From Planktothrix rubescens CCAP 1459/22 (GTDB lineage: Bacteria; Cyanobacteriota; Cyanobacteriia; Cyanobacteriales; Microcoleaceae), in contig LR882958.1 of assembly GCA_904830895.1 (NCBI GenBank), positions 4,359,501 to 4,423,500 of the forward strand: DNA of 64,000 nt. The letters are read 5' to 3'. The notes under the pieces were generated by a model. The model searched no databases. It was not told where the DNA came from and saw nothing but the letters and a program-made list of their open reading frames with translations. This document shows positions 54,113 through 63,041 of the stretch, piece after piece; the stretch's first letter is position 1, and the number at the start of each line of letters is the position of its first letter. The position numbers and the translations under genes were made by a program.

Positions 54113-55105
54113 CTATATTCTTAAATTATTAATCCCCGCTCCCATTTTCACTAAATTTTCATGACCATTGTTTGCAGAGCGTTGCTGATTTAAGGTGATT
54201 GTTTCTAAGGTAGGAACATGATTACTATTTTCTAATAAAAATTTTAAAAATGTTTCTGCAATAATAGATATTTGCTTTCCTTCTAAATGGGTGACATACC
54301 AACGCAAATGAATCGGGAAATGCTGCACATCTAAAATAGCAAGTTCTCCCATGAGTTGTTCTGCAATTAAAGTATGTTTAGATAAAACTGAAATTCCTAA
54401 TCCACCAGCAATTCCTTGTTTAATTGCCTCATTACTGCCTAATTCCAACCGAACTTTTACATCAATTTTATAACGATCAAAAAGATTTTGAATCGCCTGT
54501 CGGGTTCCTGAACCTTGTTCTCGCATAATAAAAGGTTCTCCCATTAAAGATTTAATTGGAATATTTTTTTCTCCCACCAAAGGATGATCCTGTCTAGCCA
54601 CCACTACTAAAGGATTATCTAAAAAAGGTTGACTGGATAAAGCAATATCTTCAGGAGGTTGACTCAGAATATACAAATCATCCTCATTATCTTGCATTCG
54701 TTGAATTAAAGTGGCATGATTGGTGACTTGCAAGGCAATATCAATCCCCGGATATTGTTGACAAAAATAACCTAATAATCGAGGGACAAAATATTTAGCT
54801 GTTGAAACTACTCCTAACCGTAACCGTCCTTGTTTTGTTCCTTTTAATGCTGCTATCTGCATTTCTAAATTATCCAACTGTTCAAAAATATTCTGACAGG
54901 TAGATAATAAAGATTCCCCGGCTTCGGTAAGATAGAGTTGTTTGCCAATTTGTTCAAATAACGGTAAACCCACGGTCTGAGTCAGTTGTTTAACTTGGGT
55001 GGAGACCGTTGGCTGGGTAATCATCATTTCTTCGGCGGCTTTAGTAAAGCTACGATGACGGGCCACCGCCTCAAATACCTTTAATTGGTGTAATGTTGCC
55101 TGCAT
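54113..55105 (-). CDS. cmpR: LysR family regulator, CmpR-like
   Basis: About 330 residues. The N-terminal helix-turn-helix (LHQLKVFEAVARHRSFTKAAEEMMITQPTVSTQVKQL) is followed by a two-lobed effector domain (GRLRLGVVSTAKYFVPRLLGYFCQQYPGID, PFIMREQGSGTRQAI, LELGSNEAIKQGIAGGLGISVLS). The sequence is closest to the CmpR/RbcR/NdhR group, which senses 2-phosphoglycolate or related metabolites and controls inorganic carbon uptake. It is convergent with the transporter operon at 46831, supporting a CO2 role for that operon. The start at 55105 has GGAGG upstream. A longer frame exists. Confidence 0.8.
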   Translation of the reverse strand: MQATLHQLKVFEAVARHRSFTKAAEEMMITQPTVSTQVKQLTQTVGLPLFEQIGKQLYLTEAGESLLSTCQNIFEQLDNLEMQIAALKGTKQGRLRLGVVSTAKYFVPRLLGYFCQQYPGIDIALQVTNHATLIQRMQDNEDDLYILSQPPEDIALSSQPFLDNPLVVVARQDHPLVGEKNIPIKSLMGEPFIMREQGSGTRQAIQNLFDRYKIDVKVRLELGSNEAIKQGIAGGLGISVLSKHTLIAEQLMGELAILDVQHFPIHLRWYVTHLEGKQISIIAETFLKFLLENSNHVPTLETITLNQQRSANNGHENLVKMGAGINNLRI

Positions 55106-55380
55106 CAAAATTCTATATCCTCCTTTTACCCAATATTTGATAATTTTCGGGATTTTTATCATAGATTGACATCTATAATTTTATATTATTACATATAATT
55201 TTACCAATATCATCAACTCAGATCAAATAATTCTGTAAAACCCCATAAATCAAGGGATTGAGATTATATGAGATTGAATTATAGCAATGATTTGATTGAT
55301 CAATACTAGAACCAAGAACACCGAAATCAGCAAATCAAAAGGGGTAGACCTGACAACCCTCAATTCATCTCTAGAGCTTT

Positions 55381-55473
55381 CTAGCGAGGTTTCTGACGGC
55401 GTTGCAATTCAGAGATCAAAATTTTTCTGTTAGGTTTTGGGATCACAGGGGGAGTAGTGGTAGTCTTGTTCAT
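55381..55473 (-). CDS. possible 30-residue peptide
   Basis: An ORF MNKTTTTPPVIPKPNRKILISELQRRQKPR lies in the 600-bp gap between the LysR gene and tRNA-Gly. It is basic and Pro/Thr-rich with no ribosome binding site visible. It could be real, but nothing beyond the open frame supports it. The rest of 55163-55709 shows no other gene. Confidence 0.2.
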   Translation of the reverse strand: MNKTTTTPPVIPKPNRKILISELQRRQKPR

Positions 55474-55709
55474 TAATGAAAATCAATAATAAATCAATAA
55501 ACAATAGCCAAAAAACAATAATACTTCCCATCAATAGTAGTAGATGCTCAAAAACCTATGGTTAGTGATCTTTCCTAATCGATCTTCAGTCCTCCTAACC
55601 CGTTATCCTAGTATTGCTGTTCGCGGGTTTTCGTTTTTTCTGGATTTTGGGTATTGAAAATTGGGAAAATTGGGTTATAATCGTTAGTGACTGAAAATAA
55701 AACCCAGTC

Positions 55710-55781
55710 GCGGACGTAATTCAGTGGTAGAATGTCAGCTTCCCATGCTGAACGTCGTGGGTTCGAGTCCCATCGTCCGCT
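55710..55781 (+). tRNA. tRNA-Gly (anticodon CCC)
   Basis: The cloverleaf closes fully. The acceptor arm is GCGGACG/CGTCCGC, the D arm GTAATTCAGTGGTAGAAT is in place, the anticodon stem TCAGC/GCTGA has loop TTCCCAT, and the T arm has GTTCGAG. The discriminator base is T, normal for glycine tRNA. No CCA is encoded. Confidence 0.95.
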
Positions 55782-55843
55782 TCACTCTAATCATCTTACT
55801 TTCGACTGGGTAAATTCATGAATTAGCCCTAATGTTGTTCCGT

Positions 55844-56368
55844 TTAAATAGCGTTTAAATGCTGAACCTCTAAAACTCCCCGGATCATATTCATCCCACA
55901 ACTAAAGGTATATTCTCCAGATTCTTCAGGAAGAAACTCAATGGTTGTAGTTTGATTCATCGGTAAATCTTGAGCAATATTAAAGTCAGGAAACAACACT
56001 TTATCTAAGCAATGACTAGGATCTTTACGAATGAAGTTCAGACGGACTTTTTTACCCAATTGAACAGTAATGTGGTTAGGTTGATAGCCTCCATCCACTA
56101 AAATATCTAATTCTTGAGCATCTTGATTGATTGTTGCTTTTTTGGCTTTAGATTTACTCAATAAAAACCACCAAAGTTCTAAGCCAATTAAGGCTAATCC
56201 CCCCGCAGTAACCACCATTTTAGTTAATAAGGGCTGTTCAATTGTCCGCAATTGATTATTGGCGGGTTCTGTATGGGCTTCCATTGACCGAACTGGGGCA
56301 CAATTCCCAATTAAAATAGATAGAAAAATTCCGCTCAATTGTAATCCGATTTTTAGTTTTTTGTTCAT
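55844..56368 (-). CDS. membrane-anchored cupredoxin-domain protein
   Basis: The 174-residue protein has a signal or membrane segment (LKIGLQLSGIFLSILIGNCAP), a second hydrophobic helix (KMVVTAGGLALIGLELWWFLL) and a C-terminal cupredoxin fold. The fold has likely copper ligands His in DPSHCLDK, Cys in EYTFSCGMNMIRG and Met in GMNM. Proteins of this kind deliver or buffer copper at the membrane. It lies downstream of the CopA-type ATPase gene on the same strand, separated by two C/G-run hairpins. Confidence 0.8.
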   Translation of the reverse strand: MNKKLKIGLQLSGIFLSILIGNCAPVRSMEAHTEPANNQLRTIEQPLLTKMVVTAGGLALIGLELWWFLLSKSKAKKATINQDAQELDILVDGGYQPNHITVQLGKKVRLNFIRKDPSHCLDKVLFPDFNIAQDLPMNQTTTIEFLPEESGEYTFSCGMNMIRGVLEVQHLNAI

Positions 56369-56423
56369 GATTTGATCTCCTGATTATAATAATACTCAAA
56401 CCCAGAGGGTGAGATTTTTTCTT

Positions 56424-56526
56424 CCCTATTCCCTCCCCCCCTAGCCTGCCGTACACGGGGAGTTTGGGGGGGCTATTCCCTATTCCCTCCCCCCCTAGCC
56501 CCCCGTACACGGGGGGTTTGGGGGGG
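56424..56526. repeat. two tandem C/G-run hairpin elements
   Basis: Two copies (56424-56472 and 56479-56526) of CTATTCCCTCCCCCCCTAGC then CCCGTACACGGG and TTTGGGGGGG. Each folds into a strong hairpin. A third, inverted copy is at 37344-37374. They lie between copA and the cupredoxin gene. Confidence 0.75.
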
Positions 56527-56544
56527 CTATTCCCTATTTAGAAA

Positions 56545-58815
56545 TTAATCCAGCTTAAACTGACGTAATCTTAACGCATTAGTAACAACAGAAATTGAAC
56601 TTAATGCCATGGCTCCTCCGGCAATAATTGGATTCAGTAACCAACCCGTTAAAGGGTATAAAATTCCAGATGCAATAGGGATTCCAGCCGAGTTATAGAT
56701 AAAGGCAAAAAACAGGTTTTGGCGAATATTATTCATCGTAGCTTTGCTAAGTTTAATAGCAGTAACTATCCCGATTAAATCCCCTGAAATTAAGGTAATA
56801 TCACTAGCAGCGATCGCCACATCTGTCCCAGTTCCAATCGCAATTCCCACATCCGCTTGAGCTAAAGCCGGAGCATCATTAATTCCATCCCCCACCATCG
56901 CTACAATTTGATCCTGTTTTTTTTGCCCTTTCCGTTCATTTTGTAAGGATTTAATCATATTCGCTTTTTGGTCGGGACGGACTTCTGCAAATACCCGTTT
57001 AATTCCCACTTCCGAGGCGATCGCTTCGGCGGTTTTTTGATTATCTCCTGTTAACATAACTACCTCTAAACCCATTTTTTGTAACGCTTGAATTGCCGTT
57101 TTAGAAGTTGCTTTTAGAGCATCAGAAATCGCAAATAACCCTTCTATTTCTCCATCTAATGCTATCCAAGCAGTTGTTTTTCCTTCCGCTTCCCAACTCG
57201 ATTGATACTGTTGTAAAGGTTCGGTTTTAATTCCTAATTCTTCCATCCAGCGAGAGGTGCCAATTTGTACCAATTGATCTGAAATATAACCTTGAACTCC
57301 CATTCCCCCCAAGGCTTGAAAATTATTAATTTCAGGTAAGGGAAAATTAACTCCTTGAGTTTTAGCATATTCAACAATTGCTTCTGCTAAGGGATGTTCC
57401 GATTGCTGTTCAATTGCTGCGGCTAATTTTAATAACTTCAATTCATGATCGTTATTCGTTCCTCCGACGGTTATATAGTGGGTTACGGTTGGTTTTCCGG
57501 CGGTTAAAGTTCCAGTTTTATCTAATACAATCGTTTGGATTTTGTGGGCTAATTCCAGACTATCTGCTCCTTTAATTAAAATCCCATTTTCTGCCCCTAA
57601 ACCCGTTCCAACCATCACAGAAGTCGGTGTAGCTAATCCTAATGCACAGGGACAAGCAATAATTAAAACTCCTACGGTAGTGGTAATGGCTAAAGTGATA
57701 TTTCCGGTTAAATTAAACCAGAGAATAAAAGTAGCGATCGCGATCGCAATTACAGCCGGAACAAACCAACCCGTCACCTGATCTGCTAATTTTTGAATTG
57801 GTGCTTTTGACCCCTGCGCCTGTTGAACTAACTGCACAATTTGGGCTAATACCGTATCTTTTCCCACCCGTGAAGCTCGAAATTTAAAACTTCCAGTTTT
57901 ATTAATTGTAGCTCCAATTACCTCATCCCCAGGATGTTTTTCAACGGGAATACTTTCCCCCGTCACCATCCCTTCATCAACGGTAGAATTACCTTCAATT
58001 ACTTCTCCATCAACGGTGATTTTTTCCCCAGGACGTACTCGAATAATATCCCCCAAATTAACAGTTTCAATCGGAATATCAATTTCTTCTCCAGACCGAA
58101 TTACCCGGGCTGTTTTAGCTTGTAATCCCATTAATTTTTTAATCGCATCGGAGGTTTTTCCTCTGGCTTTATTTTCTAATAATTGACCTAGTAAAATCAA
58201 GGTAATAATCATAACCGCAGATTCATAATAAACATCCGCCGATAACCCTTGATTTAGGAAAAATTGCGGGAAAAAGGTAACAAAAATAGAATATAAATAA
58301 GCCGATCCTGTTCCCACAGCAATTAAGGTATTCATATCCGCCTGATGACGTTTTAATCCTTTCCAAGCTCCCATAAAAAAGGATTGACCCGACCAAAATA
58401 GAATCGGTGTTGTTAGGATTAATTGTAACCAAGGGTTGTGCATCCATGGGGGAATAAAAGGTAAATTCAAACCCGTCATCATCGGTAATCCTCCAATGAC
58501 TAAAAACCCACTGACAATGGCACTTATTAAAACCTTTTGGGTTAATTTTTGTTCAATTTTTCGGTTTTCTTTTTCACTATCTTGGAGATCAGATGTTGTA
58601 TCTTCTATGGGTTTAGCCGTATATCCCGCATCCGTAACCGCCTGTTGAATTTTCTCAATATTAGTTTGATCTGGATCAAATTCAACTGTTGCTTGTTCCG
58701 CCCCAAAATTAACATGACAAATCCCAACCCCATCCACATTTTGAATCGCTGTTTCTATAGTATTGGCGCAGGAGGCGCACCCCATTCCTTTTAATCGTAA
58801 ATAGCTTGTTTTCAT
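56545..58815 (-). CDS. copA: copper-translocating P1B-type ATPase (CopA family)
   Basis: The 756-residue ATPase has one N-terminal heavy-metal domain ([14 protein letters not shown]), eight predicted helices, the phosphatase motif TGESIPVEK, the metal-binding CPC in the membrane ([12 protein letters not shown]), the phosphorylation site DKTGTLT, the HP motif (SEHPLAEAI) and [20 protein letters not shown]. These mark a Cu+ exporter or importer (CopA/CtaA/PacS). With a cupredoxin downstream and a sensor kinase upstream on the same strand, it forms a copper homeostasis cluster. Confidence 0.93.
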   Translation of the reverse strand: MKTSYLRLKGMGCASCANTIETAIQNVDGVGICHVNFGAEQATVEFDPDQTNIEKIQQAVTDAGYTAKPIEDTTSDLQDSEKENRKIEQKLTQKVLISAIVSGFLVIGGLPMMTGLNLPFIPPWMHNPWLQLILTTPILFWSGQSFFMGAWKGLKRHQADMNTLIAVGTGSAYLYSIFVTFFPQFFLNQGLSADVYYESAVMIITLILLGQLLENKARGKTSDAIKKLMGLQAKTARVIRSGEEIDIPIETVNLGDIIRVRPGEKITVDGEVIEGNSTVDEGMVTGESIPVEKHPGDEVIGATINKTGSFKFRASRVGKDTVLAQIVQLVQQAQGSKAPIQKLADQVTGWFVPAVIAIAIATFILWFNLTGNITLAITTTVGVLIIACPCALGLATPTSVMVGTGLGAENGILIKGADSLELAHKIQTIVLDKTGTLTAGKPTVTHYITVGGTNNDHELKLLKLAAAIEQQSEHPLAEAIVEYAKTQGVNFPLPEINNFQALGGMGVQGYISDQLVQIGTSRWMEELGIKTEPLQQYQSSWEAEGKTTAWIALDGEIEGLFAISDALKATSKTAIQALQKMGLEVVMLTGDNQKTAEAIASEVGIKRVFAEVRPDQKANMIKSLQNERKGQKKQDQIVAMVGDGINDAPALAQADVGIAIGTGTDVAIAASDITLISGDLIGIVTAIKLSKATMNNIRQNLFFAFIYNSAGIPIASGILYPLTGWLLNPIIAGGAMALSSISVVTNALRLRQFKLD

Positions 58816-58953
58816 GGTTTAAACTCCATTTTGAGTTCAGTTTGGTGGTGCGTGTCCTCGGTTTGGACACCCCACAATGTTGTTGATTTTTATTCTAAAG
58901 TCTCCTCTCAACTGGAGTGTCAAGGGGGAATGGAAAATTAAATTTCTAATCGC

Positions 58954-60393
58954 CTACAACCCGCTAGAATGCAGGGGTAAGAGGACTGTAGCGGTTGTTC
59001 CTTGGTTAATTTGGCTGTCTAAATCAATTTGACCGTGATGGTTTTCCACAATAGCTTGGGCGATCGCCAAACCCAAACCAGACCCCCCACTATTGCGATG
59101 AGTTCGAGAGGGATCAACCCGATAAAAACGGTCAAAAATATTAGGTAATGCTTCAGTTGGAATCCCAATTCCTGTGTCTTTTATTATAACTTGTAATCCT
59201 TCAAATTTCAAGAGGGAATTTGATTTTTCCCAAGATTCTGTCATTTTTCCTAATGCAGCTTGTCGCTTGGGTTTGGTTATAGATTTTAATTCAATTTTAA
59301 TCTCACCCCCAGAAGGAGTATACTGTACGGAATTACTAACTAAATTAGTAAATAATCGCACTAATTGATCCCAATCCCCCTCTAAATTAAAGGGTTCATT
59401 TTCCTGGGAATAATTACTATCTGAATTGAGAATAATATCCTCAATATCCTCAATAAAATTTAAGGAAAGTTGGATTCCTTGTTGAGTTGCGATCGCTGTT
59501 TGTTCTTCCACTACTTCCATTAATAACCCATCCAAAGGAAGGGAAATAAATTGAGGTTTAATAATCCCGCTATCCTGTCTAGCTAAAAACAATAAATCAT
59601 CCACTAACCGACCTAAACGGCGGGTAATTCGTTCAATAACTTGCAAGTGTTGTTGTTCTGAACTAGATAAATTAGGTTCTGCTAAAGCCACTTGTACATT
59701 AGTTTGAATCATCGCAATCGGACTTCTTAATTCATGGGAAGCATCGGCGGTAAATTGTTTTAAACGTTGGTAAGAATCCCGCACAGGTTCCATGGCTAAA
59801 CCCGATAAAAACCAGCCAATAGTAGCCACACCAATTAACATTAAAATAGTTCCTAAAGTCAAATCAAAAATTAACTGCTGAATGGGTTTTGTCACTTCAA
59901 ACCAAGGATGACTGACTCGCAAATAGCCTAATACTTGTCGTCCGATTTCCACCCGATCTGTAACTTGTCTTAAAATCGTTTCTGAAACATTATTATCTTC
60001 AGAAATATGTACCGTTTCCCCACTGTGCTTAGGATCAACTGGAATATCTAATACTTGAGAAAAGGTAGACCATAATAATTCACCCGTAGGACTAAACCAT
60101 TCAATATCAATATGATCATCTTCAACGTTATTCAAATTATTTCTAAAACTGGCTTCAACATTGACTTGAAATTGACCTGCTAAAACCGCCGGAGACATGG
60201 CTGGAGGCGTCGTTACGGGTTCAATTACCAAAGAACGTTCTACCACCTCCACAACGTGATTTAAGGTATCATCAATCCGTTCAATTAAGGTATTTCGCAC
60301 ATAGAAATAAAACCCACTCGCAAATAGTAATAATAAAATAGCGGTAACTGCGGTATACCAAATTGCTAACCGTCGTCGAGTTGCTTGAAACAT
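58954..60393 (-). CDS. membrane sensor histidine kinase
   Basis: The 479-residue kinase has two membrane helices (TAVTAILLLLFASGFYFYV, FDLTLGTILMLIGVATIGWFLSGL) framing a periplasmic sensor of about 130 residues. HisKA follows (FTADASHELRSPIAMIQ, phospho-His), and the HATPase domain has NLVSNSVQYTPSG, DTGIGIPTEALPNIFDRFYRVD and SGGSGLGLAIAQAI. It resembles RppB/NrsS-type cyanobacterial metal/redox kinases. No response regulator gene is adjacent, although that is usual. The copA context suggests metal sensing, which is inference. Confidence 0.87.
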   Translation of the reverse strand: MFQATRRRLAIWYTAVTAILLLLFASGFYFYVRNTLIERIDDTLNHVVEVVERSLVIEPVTTPPAMSPAVLAGQFQVNVEASFRNNLNNVEDDHIDIEWFSPTGELLWSTFSQVLDIPVDPKHSGETVHISEDNNVSETILRQVTDRVEIGRQVLGYLRVSHPWFEVTKPIQQLIFDLTLGTILMLIGVATIGWFLSGLAMEPVRDSYQRLKQFTADASHELRSPIAMIQTNVQVALAEPNLSSSEQQHLQVIERITRRLGRLVDDLLFLARQDSGIIKPQFISLPLDGLLMEVVEEQTAIATQQGIQLSLNFIEDIEDIILNSDSNYSQENEPFNLEGDWDQLVRLFTNLVSNSVQYTPSGGEIKIELKSITKPKRQAALGKMTESWEKSNSLLKFEGLQVIIKDTGIGIPTEALPNIFDRFYRVDPSRTHRNSGGSGLGLAIAQAIVENHHGQIDLDSQINQGTTATVLLPLHSSGL

Positions 60394-60457
60394 AAGTTAA
60401 AAAAATTTGCTAATCTATAAATAGGTTACAATTCTATTTTAGGATAGGGAAAATACA

Positions 60458-61033
60458 ATGATTTTACAAGTTGAACAAAAAAACGTCTATTCTCTGGAAG
60501 AATACCTCAATTTTGAAGTTAATTCTCCAGAACGCCACGAATATATTGAAGGTGAAATTAGACCTATGACCGGTGGAACTCCCAATCATAATCAAATTAC
60601 TGGTAATCTCTACGCGACGCTGAATTTTGCCCTCAAGCGTCAACCCTATCGCGTATTTGTTACCGATCAACGTCTTTGGATTCCTGAAAAACGCCTCTAT
60701 ACCTATCCTGATATTATGGTAATTCAGGGTGATATTCAACTCCAAGAAGGGAGAAAAGATACAATTACAAATCCATTAATTCTTGTAGAAGTATTATCCG
60801 CATCAACTAGAAACTACGACAAAGACGAAAAATTTGCCGCCTATCGTACCCTTCCCACTTTTCAAGAATATATTTTGATTGATCAATATAATATTCAGAT
60901 TGAACACTATTATAAAACCGATCAGAAACACTGGATATTTATGGAGTATAATAATAGCAATGAAACCTTAGTGCTTAACTCGATATCTTTTGAAATTGCC
61001 GTTGCTGATATTTATGATAAAGTAGAGTTTTAA
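60458..61033 (+). CDS. Uma2 family (DUF820) protein
   Basis: The 191-residue protein is a clear Uma2 member: YSLEEYLNFEVNSPERHEYIEGEIRPMTGGTPNHNQI, YTYPDIMVIQGD, NPLILVEVLSASTRNYDKDEKFAAYRTLPTFQEYILIDQY. The PD..VE.LS..T..YD...K pattern of the nuclease-like core is complete. It is the third Uma2 gene of the window and does not resemble the other two closely enough to be a recent duplicate. Confidence 0.87.
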   Translation: MILQVEQKNVYSLEEYLNFEVNSPERHEYIEGEIRPMTGGTPNHNQITGNLYATLNFALKRQPYRVFVTDQRLWIPEKRLYTYPDIMVIQGDIQLQEGRKDTITNPLILVEVLSASTRNYDKDEKFAAYRTLPTFQEYILIDQYNIQIEHYYKTDQKHWIFMEYNNSNETLVLNSISFEIAVADIYDKVEF

Positions 61034-61135
61034 TCCTAAATCCGATCTAAACTTGCTTACGACGTAGGAATAAAACATGATTTCAGTTATTAATTACCGA
61101 GTTTCAATTATACTATATTTAATCTAATTTATGGT

Positions 61136-61942
61136 TTATAGTTTCATCTTTTTAAGAACGGGATTAGGAACATCATCCCGTTCAATAGGATATCCGTGAT
61201 AACCATCAACATTATCCGGTTGAAATTCATAAAACTTACCATTTTTATACCCATAAAACTTTTTCCCATACAACCAATTATTACGGTAGCTTTCATTCAA
61301 GACTTCTTGAGCTTCTGCATCACTTAAATCCATCAATGTTCCTTTCACTCCTCGTTCACCTTGCTTACGATGTTTAGGGCTGGGGATATATTTAGGTAGT
61401 AACTTTTTAGCTTGACTAACATAGTTCAAATTAGTAATTTCTATTAAATGGTATTTCCCATCTGTAGTAAATTTAATTTTAAGAGATTCTTTTGAGAAAG
61501 CAGGAGCTTTTGGTAAACTGATAATTTTGCTCATGATATGATCATAAATTTGGAAATATACAACACCTGCTAAAGAACTTTTAGAAACATCTTTTTCCTT
61601 GAATTCACATTTAAAAAAAGGAATTTCTTCTCTTTTTAATTTGTCCTCAAGTTCGCGATCAATAAAAGGGCCTTTCCGAGTTATTTGTAAAAACAGGCTA
61701 AATTGATTATTTTTATTTTTTTTCCTCTCTAAGTTTTGTTTGTTCCGCAACCATTCTGCTACTGTTAAATTTGGTGAAATTTGACAAGCCCAAAAATTAC
61801 TATGTATTCTAACTGGAATTCCTTTATAAATTTTATCAAATTCTTCAATTATTTCAAATACAGCAGTCATCAGGTTATCTGCTTCATCATAATTATTTTC
61901 TGCTTGTCCAAGAAATGAAAGTTCATTAATCACGACGTACAT
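61136..61942 (-). CDS. unknown protein, third gene of a DUF262-ATPase operon
   Basis: A 268-residue soluble protein that I cannot assign. It starts MYVVINELSFLGQAENNYDEADNLMTAVFEIIEEF. It has a basic middle section (LPKYIPSPKHRKQGERGVKGTLMDLSDAEAQEVLNES) and ends in an aromatic, His-containing segment (LYGKKFYGYKNGKFYEFQPDNVDGYHGYPI). The C-terminal part is vaguely like the last strand of small RNase toxins, but no catalytic set can be proven. It overlaps the ATPase gene by 17 bases, so it belongs to that operon and is the best candidate effector. Confidence 0.65.
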   Translation of the reverse strand: MYVVINELSFLGQAENNYDEADNLMTAVFEIIEEFDKIYKGIPVRIHSNFWACQISPNLTVAEWLRNKQNLERKKNKNNQFSLFLQITRKGPFIDRELEDKLKREEIPFFKCEFKEKDVSKSSLAGVVYFQIYDHIMSKIISLPKAPAFSKESLKIKFTTDGKYHLIEITNLNYVSQAKKLLPKYIPSPKHRKQGERGVKGTLMDLSDAEAQEVLNESYRNNWLYGKKFYGYKNGKFYEFQPDNVDGYHGYPIERDDVPNPVLKKMKL

Positions 61943-63041
61943 TATAAGTTAGCTCCATTAAGTCATTTTCACGTTGATCAAAAAAGCCTTCGGGCCATTC
62001 ATCAATCCGCCCGTCTTGATCTATATTAGGAGATATTATTTCTGTTAACATTTTTCCTTGTATTTTTTCCCGTTTAAAATAGTGAATTTGTACTTCTTTA
62101 GAATTGATTTCACCATGTTTAACAGCTAAACAAATTCCATCCAAAACATGATCACTATGGGTTTCTACAACAATTTGAATCCCACAACTTGCTGCAATTC
62201 CTAAAAGTTCACCCATTTGAGATTGTCCTTTAGGATGCAGATGAGATTCTGGATTTTCAACAATAATTAAAGTTTCGGGTTCAGCAGCCAGAATTGCTAC
62301 TAAAATAGGTAAAGTATATGTGACTCCAAAACCCACATTAAAGGGACTATAACCTCTACTTTCTTTAAAAGAATATATAAGTCTTACACGCTGGGTTTGT
62401 AAGTTTGGTTCAGTTTTGATTGAAATGCCAGGGCTTATTTCTCCCATCCAAGCATCAACTTGATCTTTTAAACTGAGTGATTTTGCTTTAGGATGAATTA
62501 ATTTTTTATTGTGAATATCTTTATTTCCAAAAGCGTCTAAAAAATGAGTTGCATACTCTCCATTTATTCCAAGTTGTTTTTTTTGAATCACATCAACCTC
62601 TGACATTGGGTATGATATTTGAGGCCCAATTCGTTCTGCTTTTAAGTAATAAAATTTTTTATCATTAAAAAGGCGGGATTTATAAATTTTATCATCAACT
62701 TTTTCTGATGCTATCTTTAAAACATCTAATTCTTTAGCATAATTAAAGCACCAAATTCCTTTATGTTCATTTTCTAAATCTATTTCAAATCCAATTAATT
62801 CATCTTCTGCATACTCAAAAAGTGCGTCTTGTCCTGTGCCAATATATACTTGTTCATCATTTAAAATTAAACCCTTGTTAGGGAGAAAATCTCTCTGATA
62901 TGAACGACGTAACAGCATCAAAGCTTGTAAAACAGAAGATTTTCCTGTACTATTTAAACCTGATAATAAGGTCAAAGGTTTAAAAGAGATGCTTTGATCT
63001 TGAAAAGATTTAAAATTGATTAGCCGTAAATTTTTAATCAT
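61926..63041 (-). CDS. AAA ATPase, DUF3696/OLD-like
   Basis: The 371-residue SMC-like ATPase has Walker A (LSGLNSTGKSSVLQAL) near residue 28. The ABC-like C-terminal half has NVGFGVTYTLPILVAILAA, Walker B with the ATPase acid (TLIIVENPESHLHPKGQSQMGELL) and the switch His (IVVETHSDHVLDGI). The C-terminus (GRIDEWPEGFFDQRENDLMEL) is the tail typical of DUF3696 ATPases. Such proteins often power defence systems. It overlaps the DUF262 gene by 4 bases and the unknown gene by 17 bases. Confidence 0.85.
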   Translation of the reverse strand: MIKNLRLINFKSFQDQSISFKPLTLLSGLNSTGKSSVLQALMLLRRSYQRDFLPNKGLILNDEQVYIGTGQDALFEYAEDELIGFEIDLENEHKGIWCFNYAKELDVLKIASEKVDDKIYKSRLFNDKKFYYLKAERIGPQISYPMSEVDVIQKKQLGINGEYATHFLDAFGNKDIHNKKLIHPKAKSLSLKDQVDAWMGEISPGISIKTEPNLQTQRVRLIYSFKESRGYSPFNVGFGVTYTLPILVAILAAEPETLIIVENPESHLHPKGQSQMGELLGIAASCGIQIVVETHSDHVLDGICLAVKHGEINSKEVQIHYFKREKIQGKMLTEIISPNIDQDGRIDEWPEGFFDQRENDLMELTYNVRRD

